Source: an uncultured Clostridium sp.
Lineage (GTDB): Bacteria > Bacillota > Clostridia > TANB77 > CAG-508
Reading direction: 5' to 3'
Length of the DNA stretch: 35,176 bases
NCBI GenBank assembly: GCA_900554565.1
Contig: USHX01000015.1
Span: 1 to 35,176, forward strand
This document shows positions 1 through 8,671 of the stretch, piece after piece. The notes under the pieces were generated by a model that did no database searches, was not told the origin of the DNA, and saw nothing but the letters and a program-made list of their open reading frames with translations. The translations under genes were made by a program, and so were the position numbers. Within the stretch, counting starts at the first letter, position 1; each line of letters opens with the position of its first letter.

Positions 1-3000
1 TTACATTTTGTATATCTTCTTCATTTTTACATAATGCAATTTCTTGATATATTTCTATTTTCTGATTTGCATCATTTATGTATTCATCTGGTATATAGCT
101 TGTAACATTTAAATCTATTTGTACCTCTGCTTCTTTTTCTACTTTTATACCTTTCATTTCTTTTACAACTTCATCTAGTAAATCACAATATGTTTCATAT
201 CCTACTTGTTCTAAATGTCCTGACTGAATTTCTCCGCAACATGCTTCCAGCTCCACGAATTTCTAAGTCTCTCATTGCAATTTTAAATCCTGACCCAAAT
301 TCTGTAAATTCTTTTATTGCTTTTAGTCTTTTATCTGCAACTTCTGATAGTAGTTTGTCTCTTTTGTAAGTTATATATGCATATGCTTGCCTATTTGACC
401 TTCCTACTCTACCACGGATTTGATATAGCTGTGCAAGTCCCATTCTGTCTGCATTTTCTACTATTATTGTATTTGCATTTGGTATGTCTATTCCTGTTTC
501 TAAGATTGTTGTACATACTAAAATGTTTGATTCTCCATTTACAAATTCTTGCATAATTTCTTCTATTTGATTTCCTGTCATTCTTCCATGTGCATATGTT
601 ACATTTGCTTCTGGCACAAGTGCTTTTATTTGTTCTGCTTTTCTCATTATTTGTTCTACATTGTTAAACAAATAGAATACTTGACCATTTCTTTCTAGTT
701 CTTTTGTTATCGCTTCTTTTATTACCTCTTCATCATATTCTAAAACATATGTCTGAACTGGTTTTCTGTTGTATGGTGGTTCATATATTACAGACATGTC
801 TCTTATTCCTACTATTGACATATGTAATGTTCTAGGTATTGGCGTAGCTGTCATTGTTAATACATCTACATTTGTTTTTAATTGTTTTATTTTTTCTTTT
901 GCTTTTACACCAAAACGGTGTTCTTCATCTATTATTAACAATCCTAAGTTTTTGAATTCTACATCTTTACTAAGTAATCTATGTGTTCCTATTACAATAT
1001 CTACTTCTCCTAGTTTCACTTTTTTGATTACTTCATCTTGATATTTTTTTGTTTTAAATCTGTTTAATATTTCTACTTTTATAGGGTAATCTTTCATTCT
1101 TTCTTTAAATTCTTGATATTGTTGCTCTGCTAGTACTGTTGTTGGGGCTAAATATGCTACTTGTTTTCCATCTGCTGCTGCTTTAAATGCTGCTCTTATT
1201 GCTACTTCTGTTTTTCCATACCCTACATCTCCACATAATAACCTATCCATAGGTTTTGGACTTTCCATATCTTTTTTTACTTCTTCTATGCATCTTAATT
1301 GGTCTTCTGTTTCTTGGTATGGGAATTTGTCTTCAAATTCTTGTTGCCATGGAGTATCTTTACTAAAACTGTATCCTTCTATTTTATCTCTTTTTGCATA
1401 CAATTCTATCAATTCTGTTGCAACTTCTCGTAAATTCTTCTTTACTTTTGCCTTTGTGTTTTCCCATTCTTTGCTTCCTAATCTATTTATTTTTGGAACA
1501 GCTTTGTCTCCACCTACATATTTTCTTATTGTATCTAGGTCATTTGTTGGAATATATAATATGTCATCATTTTTGTATTTTATTTTTATATAATCTTTTA
1601 TTGTTCCATCTGCTTTTATTGTGTTGACCCCAATATATATTCCTACTCCATATTTTTTGTGTACAACATAATCTCCAATTTTTAGGTCTGCAAATACTAC
1701 TTTTTCGCCTTCTTTGTATGCTGTATGAACTACTTTTTTTGTTTTTCTTTTTCCATCTATTAAATCATTTGCATCTATTACAATCTGATTTGTCTCGTAG
1801 TTTTCAAATCCTGTTGATATCTTTCCTATTGTTATTTTTACAATTTCGGTTGTTCCTGAAATTATTGTTTTATCTAGATTTTTTTCTATTTTGCATACAA
1901 TTTCTTTTTCTTCTAATAATTTTTTTAGCTTATTTGCTTTTTCTTTGGTTTCTAATAAAATATATATTTTCTTTTTCTCTTTTTGCCATTTTTCTAAGTC
2001 TGAAAATAATCCTTCCATTTCGCTTTTATAGTAATTGATTTCTCTATAATTAAATTTATATTTTTCTGCTTGAATTTTACTTTGTGTATCTTGTTTTTCT
2101 ATATAAATTAATTGTTTTTCTTCTAGTTTTTCACTAATTTGTTCAAAACTCAAATTATTTATTATTGTATCTGGAATAATTTTTTCTTTTTCTACTAATG
2201 CTTTTTCTAAGTTTTCTCTATCTTTTGCTAAGTTTATTTCTCTTTGTTCTATTTTTCCTATTTCATCTAAAAATATGCAATATTCGTCATTTATATAATC
2301 TATAATTGTTTCTTGTTTTTCATAAAAACTATCAAAATATTTATCTATTTTGCTTATATAATTTCCTTGTTTTATTTGTTCTATATCTTCTTCTAAAATA
2401 TCTTTTTGCTTGATATTTTTATTACTTTCTTTTATTTTTTTACATATTATTTCTGTTTCTTGTTCTAATATGTACTCATGTGCTGGATATATTGTTGCTT
2501 GCTTTTGCTCGCTTATTGACCTTTGGCTTGATATGCTAAATTCTCTTATTGAGTCAACTTCATCTCCCCAAAATTCAACTCTTATTCCAGTTTTGTTGTT
2601 AACTGCAATATCTACAATTCCACCTCTTACACTAAATTGGCCTCTTCCTTCTATTAAATCATATCTTGAATAGCCTAAGTTTACTAGTTTTTTCTTTATT
2701 TCTTCTAGATTATAACTTTCTCCTACTTTCATTTTTAGTGTATTTTTATATAGGCTTTTCTTTGCTGGCAATTTTTGAATTGCTGCTTCTATTGTTGTTA
2801 TTACTATTTGTTTTTTCTTTGATATAATTTTATTTAGAGCTTCTATTCTTTCATATGGTAAGTCTTTACTTTCTGCAATATAGTCATATGTAACAATTTC
2901 TTTTTTTGGAAAAAATACTACATCTTCATTGTAATATGATAAATCTTCATATAATTGTTTTGCTTGTATTTCATTATATGTTAATATTAGAATTGATTTT

Positions 3001-3149
3001 TTTCCAAATTTATGTATTGCTTCTGCTATTTGTGACTCTCCCACGCAAACTAAGCCCGATACTAAAATCGGACTTTGTTTTGATTCTATTTTTTTTAGTA
3101 ATTCTATAAATTTTGGGCTTTTGCCCATTTCTCCTATTATTGTATTCAT
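1..3149 (-). CDS. mfd: Transcription-repair coupling factor Mfd (3' end beyond window; apparent +1 frameshift at 234-236)
   Basis: Mfd is the ATP-driven translocase that removes RNA polymerase stalled at DNA lesions and recruits UvrA. Seen: an N-terminal UvrB-like region, a CarD/TRCF RNA-polymerase-binding domain near residue 495 (IGDYVVHKKYGVGIY), Walker A GDVGYGKT near 640, DEEH box near 741, TATPIPRT, and motif VI QIRGRVGRS. The start ATG has AGAAGG seven bases upstream. Frame 0 derails after RGAGSML at codon 972 (CGG, then AGA) and stops at 195. Skipping the C gives RGAGSML-G-EIQSGHLEQVGYETY, matching the family's conserved RGAGxLLG, and that frame stays open to base 1. The helicase core is intact and the C-terminal part depends on the shift. 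It lies 13 bp after topB on the same strand, probably co-transcribed. Confidence 0.95.
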
Positions 3150-3162
3150 ATCATGCCTTCTT

Positions 3163-5169
3163 TTACATTTTTATTACTAATTTATCAAATTTTGAATAAA
3201 TATATTTTTCTAGTTTCCCCATAAATTCTTTTGGTTGTATTTCTTTTTTTGCTACCATATCTAGTCCCTTTTCCCAGCTTGCCGTTAATCTTGGATTTAG
3301 CATATCTGGCATTGAACGAAAAACTATATCATATATTATTTCACCTTTATTTGTTGGTGTTATTATTTGAGTTTTTGTGTTTATTTCTATATATCTTATT
3401 TTCTCAAGTTTTTTTATTATTTCTGCTCTTGTTGCACTTGTACCTATTCCTGCACCTTTTATTTGTTCTCTTAATTCTTCGTCTTCTATTAGCTTTCCTG
3501 CATTTTCCATGGCTAATATTATTGAACCTGAATTATATCTTGATGGTGGTGATGTTTCTGCTTCTTTTAATTCAAAGTTCTTTATTTCTATTTCTTGCCC
3601 TTTTTTTAGTTTTTTTAATATTTCCAAGTCTGTTTGTTTTTCTTCTTTTGACTCTTCTTGCTTGTTTTGCTCAATGTTTTCCACATTTTGAGCTTTATTT
3701 GTGGATTTTGCAGTCACTTTTTTATCTATAGGTTTTAGTATTTCTAAAAATCCTTGATTAACACATACTTTGCCACTACAATTAAAACTTTCTACTGTTT
3801 TTTTACCATTTACTTCGTTTTCTATATCCACTGTTACTTGTACTTTATTATATTCTGCTGGTGGATAAAATATTGCTAAAAATCTTGTTACTATTACTTT
3901 GTATACATTTTTATGAAGTTCTGGTAAATTGTTATAATTTTCATATCCTTGTCCTGTTGGTATTATTGCATAGTGGTCTGTGATTTTGCTGTCATTTACA
4001 TATTTAGTTTTTACTAAATTTGTAGAATACTTCTCATCTACCATTTTTTTAATAAACCCTTGAACTTCCTCATCTTTGTACCCTCTAGCTATTCCATTCA
4101 AATTTTTTGATATTTCTTTTGCAACAGCTGTTGATAATACTCTTGCATCTGTTCTTGGATATGTTACTAATTTTTTTTCATATAAGTTTTGTATTATTTC
4201 TAATGTTTCATCTGGCTTTATTTTAAATCTTTTTGTACATTGATTTTGAATTTCTGCCAAGTTAAATAATAATGGTGCATTTTCTTTTTGTTTTGATTTT
4301 TTTAGTTGAGTTACAATTGCTTTTTTTCCTTGCAAGCTTTTTATAAATTCTTTTGCATCATCTTCTTTTTTGAATCCTGATTCATTATATAATTTGATTG
4401 ATTCATACATTCTTGATTTTTCGGTTACTTTCCATTCTGATTTAAATGATGAATTTTCATCTCCAAATTCTCCAACTATTTTGTAATATTTTGTTTTTAC
4501 AAAGTTTCTTATTTCTCTTTCTCTTGATACTATCATTCCTAACACACATGTCATTACTCTTCCTACAGATATTGATGCTTTTTCTTCATTTATTCTGCTT
4601 GCTAAGTTTCTTCCATATATTATAGATAATAATCTTGAAAAGTTTATTCCTATTAGATAATCTTCTTTTGCTCTTAAATATGCACTGTCTGATAAGCTAT
4701 CATATTCTGACATGTCTTTTGCTTCTTTTATTCCTCTTAGTATTTCTTCTTCTGTTTGCGAATCTATCCATACTCTTTTCATTTTTGCTTTTGGGTTTGG
4801 CTTTGCCATCATAAATACAAGTCTTTGTATATATTCTCCTTCTCTTCCTGAGTCTCCTGCATTATATATTTCTTCGATGTCTTCTCTTTGCATTAGTGTT
4901 TTTACTATATTAAATTGATTTGCCACTTGTGGAATTATTTCGTATTTCCATTCTTCTGGTATGAATGGTAATGTATCTAGTCTCCAGAATTTTAGTTTTT
5001 CATCATATTTGTCTGGATAACTCATTGTTACTAGGTGTCCTACACACCATGTTATTATCCATTTTTCTGATTCTAGATATCCATTTTTCCTGTTTGTTGT
5101 TATTTTTAGTGCTTTTGCAAATTCCATTGCTACTGATGGCTTTTCCGTTATTAGTAAGCTTTTGCCCAA
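3163..5169 (-). CDS. topB: DNA topoisomerase III (type IA)
   Basis: A type IA topoisomerase that relaxes and decatenates DNA through a transient 5'-phosphotyrosine link. The N-terminal TOPRIM domain starts LLITEKPSVAMEFAKAL and includes the acidic DSGREGE motif. The catalytic Tyr lies in TYPRTDARVL near residue 336. The C-terminal half contains PPSRYNSGSIILAMENAG and GIGTSATRAEII, typical of TopB, and there is no zinc-finger tail. I prefer a TTG start at 5169 (product begins MGKSLLITEKPS): AAAGGA ends eight bases before it, whereas the same AAAGGA directly abuts the ATG at 5178. At about 668 aa it is a normal TopB length. A TTGAAA-17-TATCAT promoter lies upstream. No in-frame CGG codon was found. 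Confidence 0.95.
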   Translation of the reverse strand: MGKSLLITEKPSVAMEFAKALKITTNRKNGYLESEKWIITWCVGHLVTMSYPDKYDEKLKFWRLDTLPFIPEEWKYEIIPQVANQFNIVKTLMQREDIEEIYNAGDSGREGEYIQRLVFMMAKPNPKAKMKRVWIDSQTEEEILRGIKEAKDMSEYDSLSDSAYLRAKEDYLIGINFSRLLSIIYGRNLASRINEEKASISVGRVMTCVLGMIVSREREIRNFVKTKYYKIVGEFGDENSSFKSEWKVTEKSRMYESIKLYNESGFKKEDDAKEFIKSLQGKKAIVTQLKKSKQKENAPLLFNLAEIQNQCTKRFKIKPDETLEIIQNLYEKKLVTYPRTDARVLSTAVAKEISKNLNGIARGYKDEEVQGFIKKMVDEKYSTNLVKTKYVNDSKITDHYAIIPTGQGYENYNNLPELHKNVYKVIVTRFLAIFYPPAEYNKVQVTVDIENEVNGKKTVESFNCSGKVCVNQGFLEILKPIDKKVTAKSTNKAQNVENIEQNKQEESKEEKQTDLEILKKLKKGQEIEIKNFELKEAETSPPSRYNSGSIILAMENAGKLIEDEELREQIKGAGIGTSATRAEIIKKLEKIRYIEINTKTQIITPTNKGEIIYDIVFRSMPDMLNPRLTASWEKGLDMVAKKEIQPKEFMGKLEKYIYSKFDKLVIKM

Positions 5170-5207
5170 TTTTATCATCCTTTTTTCTCTTTTTTTCGCA
5201 TATGCCT

Positions 5208-5236
5208 ATGATATCATAAATGATTGGTTATTTCAA
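5208..5236 (-). promoter_or_regulatory. Sigma-A-type promoter for topB-mfd
   Basis: On the minus strand TTGAAA (5231-5236) and TATCAT (5208-5213) are separated by 17 bases and point at topB. It lies nearly back to back with the plus-strand promoter at 5256. Confidence 0.55.
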
Positions 5237-5255
5237 TTTGTTTTTAGTAAATTAT

Positions 5256-5284
5256 TTGCTTTTTGGGTAAAGGTATGGTATTAT
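5256..5284 (+). promoter_or_regulatory. Promoter of the first TPM gene (TTGCTT-17-TATTAT)
   Basis: TTGCTT (5256-5261), a 17-base spacer containing GGTAAA and ending TGG, then TATTAT (5279-5284). The same arrangement precedes both other TPM genes (6980 and 11171), so the three probably share initiation properties. Confidence 0.55.
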
Positions 5285-5290
5285 ATTTAC

Positions 5291-5357
5291 ATAAGTAATT
5301 GCTTTTTTAATTACTTATTTTCTTTGTTCACTAATTAGTGAGAAAGAGTCCCTCACT
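5291..5357 (+). promoter_or_regulatory. Structured 5' leader with terminator-like hairpin upstream of the first TPM gene
   Basis: The leader holds three inverted repeats. ATAAGTAATT (5291-5300) pairs with AATTACTTAT (5309-5318). TCACTAATTAGTGA (5328-5341) is a palindrome. AGTGAG (5337-5342) pairs with CTCACT (5352-5357), followed by TTTT. The last two share bases and exclude each other, which resembles an attenuator switch. No known riboswitch class was recognised. The inference rests only on pairing. Confidence 0.35.
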
Positions 5358-5402
5358 TTTTGGTTTTACATATATATTTTTAGACATCTAAGGAGGACAT
5401 TT

Positions 5403-6911
5403 ATGAAAAAATCAATTAAAAGTTTTATTGTAGTATTTATTTTGTTTGTGGGATTGTTTCAATCCTCAGCTGTGGTATTTGCACAATCAAATATCCCTAA
5501 TGCAACTTCTGACTTCTATGTCAATGATTTTGCAGAAGTTTTTTCAGCTGATGAAAAATCTCGGCTTATGGATAATGCAGTAAAACTATCTAATGAACAC
5601 GATGGAATTCAAGTAGTTGTAACCACTGTAAAAACTCTTGATGGAGACAGTATCGAAAATTATGCTTTACAAATGTATAACCAATATGGAATTGGAAAAA
5701 AAGACATGGGAATTTTGATATTGCTTGCTACAAAGGATAGACAAATCCGTATAGAAATTGGAAGAGCTATGGAAGCATATGTTACAGATTCAAAGGCTGG
5801 AAGATTTATAGACAAATATGCATATCCATATTTGAAGAAAAATCAATTTAATACTGGTCTTATGAAACTTCAGGAAGCTTTAATAAATGAAGTAATTTCT
5901 GCAACTTCAAAAGATGAAGTTACAGATTCTTCTAAAACCAGTACTGAAGAATCATCTTCAAGTTTTCTATCTGTACTTATTTTTATCTGTATCATTTTTA
6001 TTCTGTTTGTAATTATATTTTCGACTATTTACTCTATCTGTTCTAAATTTAATCAAAAAAAGGAAAAGATAGATGAATTAGAAAAACAGTTAAATGATCT
6101 TTTAGAAAAGAATCGAGAAATGTATAACTCAGCCATAGCTGAAAGTGATAATCTTCATGCTAAGCTAAAAAGTTTAACATTTAATAACGATACTCTAGCT
6201 CATAAGTATGATTGTCTTAAAAAATCTTATGACAAATTAAATGATAAATATAGAAGAATTCAAACTTTATATCCTAATGCTGATAAAGAAGTTTCTGATA
6301 TGATAGAAGAAGAAATTCGCCAAAAAGATTTGACTATTGCCAAAGAAATGGATTCTGTTATTCAAAAAGTAATAGCATTAAAGGCTAGTAAAGATTTAGT
6401 TTCTAAACTTTCTGAAATTAGAAATTCTTATTCAAGACTAAATGCATCACAAAAATCATTTGTGAAGTCTGATATTTCTAAACTTGAAGATTTATATAAT
6501 GATTCTTTAAAGTTAAAAAAAGATTATGATAAAAAAATTGAAGAAGAAAAAAATAGGAAAAGCGCTAAAAATGCTGAAGAATCAATTAAGTCTATCATTT
6601 CTGGTATAAGTACTGGTAAAGAAAAGAATTTAAAAGACTTGAAAAAAGCCAAATCAATATATGATGCCTTAAGCCTTGGTGCTGTAACATATTTTGATAC
6701 AAAACTCATTAAAAAAGTAAATCTTCTATATAAAGAAGCAAAAAAAGATAAAAAGCATAGAAAAGAAATGGAAGAGGCTGAAGAGCGTAGGAACAACACA
6801 TCTCATTCAAGCTTTGATGATTTTGATGATTTCGATGGTCCTGGCGGATTCGGTGGATTCGGCGGATTTGGCGGAACATCTGGCGGTGGTGGCGCATCAC
6901 GTGGATTCTAA
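5403..6911 (+). CDS. Secreted/membrane TPM-domain protein with long coiled coil and Gly-rich tail
   Basis: A 502-aa envelope protein. Residues 1-27 are a signal peptide ending VFA-Q. Residues 37-155 form a TPM (YgcG/TPM_phosphatase) domain, with the family's VNDFAEVFSADEK opening and IRIEIGRAMEAYV. A transmembrane helix follows at about 187-212, then a lysine/glutamate-rich, mostly coiled-coil segment (about 215-460), and a tail of GGFGG repeats ending GGGGASRGF. The RBS is AGGAGG. The TPM domain should lie outside the membrane and the coiled coil inside, if the signal is cleaved. TPM proteins with Gly-rich tails often accompany LemA, as here. Codon 54 (5562-5564) is CGG read in frame, followed by CTT. 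The catalytic function is unproven for this family. Confidence 0.85.
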   Translation: MKKSIKSFIVVFILFVGLFQSSAVVFAQSNIPNATSDFYVNDFAEVFSADEKSRLMDNAVKLSNEHDGIQVVVTTVKTLDGDSIENYALQMYNQYGIGKKDMGILILLATKDRQIRIEIGRAMEAYVTDSKAGRFIDKYAYPYLKKNQFNTGLMKLQEALINEVISATSKDEVTDSSKTSTEESSSSFLSVLIFICIIFILFVIIFSTIYSICSKFNQKKEKIDELEKQLNDLLEKNREMYNSAIAESDNLHAKLKSLTFNNDTLAHKYDCLKKSYDKLNDKYRRIQTLYPNADKEVSDMIEEEIRQKDLTIAKEMDSVIQKVIALKASKDLVSKLSEIRNSYSRLNASQKSFVKSDISKLEDLYNDSLKLKKDYDKKIEEEKNRKSAKNAEESIKSIISGISTGKEKNLKDLKKAKSIYDALSLGAVTYFDTKLIKKVNLLYKEAKKDKKHRKEMEEAEERRNNTSHSSFDDFDDFDGPGGFGGFGGFGGTSGGGGASRGF

Positions 6912-6927
6912 AATTGATTATTTTCTA

Positions 6928-6959
6928 AAAAAAGATATTGCAAATGCAGTATCTTTTTT
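6928..6959 (+). terminator. Rho-independent terminator after the first TPM gene
   Basis: AAAAAAGATA (6928-6937) pairs with TATCTTTTTT (6950-6959), with an inner GC-aaat-GC pairing and a closing T run. It lies 17 bases after the stop codon. Confidence 0.7.
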
Positions 6960-6979
6960 ATTATATTTTTGTGCATTTC

Positions 6980-7008
6980 TTGCTTTTTTATGTAAATTGT
7001 AGTATCAT
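6980..7008 (+). promoter_or_regulatory. Promoter of the second TPM gene (TTGCTT-17-TATCAT)
   Basis: TTGCTT (6980-6985) and TATCAT (7003-7008) with a 17-base spacer. It is nearly identical to the copy at 11171-11199 and similar to that at 5256. Confidence 0.5.
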
Positions 7009-7045
7009 ATATAAACATTGGCTATTAGCTTATGTAGTAATAATT

Positions 7046-7061
7046 TCAGATTGTAATCTGA
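7046..7061 (+). promoter_or_regulatory. Conserved palindrome just before the RBS of the second TPM gene
   Basis: TCAGATTGTAATCTGA is a 7+7 inverted repeat ending a few bases before AAGGAAGG. It is unchanged in the duplicate (11235-11250) although nearby bases have diverged. It could be an operator or an RNA hairpin masking the RBS. Confidence 0.4.
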
Positions 7062-7079
7062 GAAAGGAAGGTAAAAGTT

Positions 7080-7823
7080 ATGAAAAAAAATCGGATATTT
7101 TCATTTGTAATGCTTTTTCTCTTATTAGTTTCACTTATAAATGGAACTACAGTACGGGCTATTTCATCTGAAAAAATCCAAATTCCCAGAGCTGAAAAAA
7201 ATGTTTTTATTTATGATGAAGATAACATCATAAATAATAAAACAGAAAACAAGCTAAACCAAATGTTGGTTGAACTTGAAAAAAAGACTGGAGCAGAATT
7301 TGCTGTTATTTCAGTAAAAAGTTTGCTTGATAACAGTATTGAAACTTATTCTAATACTATATTTAATGAACTTGGTATTGGAAAAAATGGCAAAGATAAT
7401 GGAGTATTACTCTTATTCTCTCGTTCTGACAAAAAAGTTAGACTTGAAATTGGAAGAGGCCTAGAAGGTTGTTTAAATGATTCAAAATGTGGTCGAATAC
7501 TTGATAACTATTTTGTTCCATACAGAGAAAAAGATAACTATTCAAAAGCCACCAAGATGACAGTTGAAGCTGTTTTAAATGTTCTTGCCAAAGAATATAA
7601 CATCTCTATTAAAGATTTAGAAGATGTTTCTGTTGATGATGATACATCAGATTTTGGTGCAGTAGCTATATTCATTCTTATACTTATAGCTTACATAGCC
7701 ATTTCTCTTAGCAGCGACTCTGTTGGTTGTTCATCTGGTGGTTTTTTTAGTGGAGGTTCTGGCGGTTCATCTGGTGGTGGATTCGGCGGCGGATTTTCTG
7801 GCGGTGGAGGTGCTTCACGTTAG
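7080..7823 (+). CDS. Secreted TPM-domain protein with Gly/Ser-rich tail
   Basis: A 247-aa protein. The signal peptide is about 1-27 (cleavage after VRA). The TPM domain spans about 38-170 (VFIYDEDNIINNKTENKLN, then VRLEIGRGLEGCL). A transmembrane helix lies at about 196-212. The C-terminus is rich in Gly and Ser and ends GGGGASR. The RBS is AAGGAAGG, eight bases before ATG. It lies 66 bp upstream of lemA, the usual partner, so the two are probably one operon. Two in-frame CGG codons (7092, 7155) are read without a shift. At the second, the paralogue at 11269 has TGG (VRA versus VWA), both tolerated just before a signal cleavage site. The function is presumably in envelope maintenance; no reaction is assigned. 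Confidence 0.85.
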   Translation: MKKNRIFSFVMLFLLLVSLINGTTVRAISSEKIQIPRAEKNVFIYDEDNIINNKTENKLNQMLVELEKKTGAEFAVISVKSLLDNSIETYSNTIFNELGIGKNGKDNGVLLLFSRSDKKVRLEIGRGLEGCLNDSKCGRILDNYFVPYREKDNYSKATKMTVEAVLNVLAKEYNISIKDLEDVSVDDDTSDFGAVAIFILILIAYIAISLSSDSVGCSSGGFFSGGSGGSSGGGFGGGFSGGGGASR

Positions 7824-7889
7824 AAAAAATTATTATATTAAATTGTAAATAAAGACAAAATTTTAAATACATCAGGAGGTAAATTTACA

Positions 7890-8474
7890 ATGAAAACTAT
7901 TTCAAATTTAACAAAAGCGCTCATTGCAATCGCTTTAGTTTTAGTACTAGCAGTATCATGGTTCTTTATGACCCAAAACAGTTTTGTAACTTTAAAAGAA
8001 GATGCTGATATGCAACAATCACAAGTAGAAACAGCTCTTCAAAGAAGAAATGACTTAATTCCAAATTTAGTATCAACTGTAAAAGGTTATGCTACACATG
8101 AAGAAAAGGTCTTTACAGAAATTGCCGAAGCAAGATCTAAGCTTTCAGGAAGTATTGAAAATGGAAATATTGAAGATATTAGTGAAGCAAACAACAATTT
8201 AAGTTCAGCACTTAGTAGATTACTTGTAATTACTGAAAATTACCCTGAACTTAAAGCAAATGAACAATTTACTGCTTTACAAGATGAACTTGCTGGTACA
8301 GAAAATAGGATTTCTGTTGCAAGACAATACTATAATGAAAAAGTAAAAGCATATAATTCAAAGATTAAAAAATTCCCTTCCAGTATCGTAGCTGGAATGA
8401 GCGGGTATAGTCCTATGAAATACTTTGAAGCTGATGAAAGCGCTAAAAAAGCACCAGTAGTTAGTTTTGAATAA
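7890..8474 (+). CDS. lemA: LemA family protein
   Basis: A 194-aa protein with an N-terminal transmembrane helix (about 10-28) and the family core: VETALQRRNDLIPNLVSTVKGY, ENYPELKANEQFTALQDEL and RQYYNEKVKAYN, forming the LemA helical bundle. The RBS is AGGAGG with good spacing. It ends by the terminator at 8490. LemA proteins are membrane-anchored and often sit beside TPM-domain genes, as here; the biochemical role is not established. The last bases of the gene (from 8458) recur at the end of the third TPM gene (11967), showing that a second lemA copy was lost by deletion. Confidence 0.92.
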   Translation: MKTISNLTKALIAIALVLVLAVSWFFMTQNSFVTLKEDADMQQSQVETALQRRNDLIPNLVSTVKGYATHEEKVFTEIAEARSKLSGSIENGNIEDISEANNNLSSALSRLLVITENYPELKANEQFTALQDELAGTENRISVARQYYNEKVKAYNSKIKKFPSSIVAGMSGYSPMKYFEADESAKKAPVVSFE

Positions 8475-8620
8475 ATAACTTTAACCTAAAAAACGTATCA
8501 ATAAATTAATAATTATTGATACGTTTTATTTATGCTACTTTTAATTCTATTATTATATTCCCTGCTCCTTTTATAAGAATTTTTACTGACCAGTAACTCA
8601 AAAAATACTCTTAACTAAAT
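8458..8620. repeat. Direct repeat of about 163 bp, left copy
   Basis: From TAGTTAGTTTTGAATAA to ACTAAAT this matches 11967-12130 with only a few substitutions and one extra A. It contains the end of lemA, a terminator and trailing sequence. The two copies bracket the two-gene island and the third TPM gene. Confidence 0.85.
8490..8527. terminator. Bidirectional terminator after lemA and the island
   Basis: AAAACGTATCAATAA (8490-8504) pairs with TTATTGATACGTTTT (8513-8527) over 15 bp with an 8-base loop, with A and T runs on the two sides. It can serve lemA (+) and the converging gene at 8672 (-). Confidence 0.7.
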
Positions 8621-8671
8621 TTTATCAGTATTTTATAAATTGATATAATATAGATGTTATAATTTATCTTA

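Larger units (their letters stand above)
6977..8620. repeat. Segmental duplication, copy 1 (promoter, TPM gene, lemA, terminator)
   Basis: Copy 1 of a segment whose shorter, rearranged copy 2 lies at 11168-12130. Both begin at the shared TTCTTGCTTTTTTATGTAAA and end at ACTAAAT after the common terminator. Copy 1 is complete. Copy 2 lacks the Gly-rich end of the TPM gene and nearly all of lemA. Confidence 0.8.

Noticed and set aside
317..5219. Several plus-strand open frames opposite mfd and topB
   Set aside because: Leucine/phenylalanine-rich shadows of AT-rich coding strands with no RBS or family match; the same applies opposite addB, leuS and pgeF.
6838..6911. Short repeats at the end of the TPM genes as a repeat array
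   Set aside because: They are codon repeats for Gly-Phe and Gly-Ser tails in frame, not independent DNA repeats.
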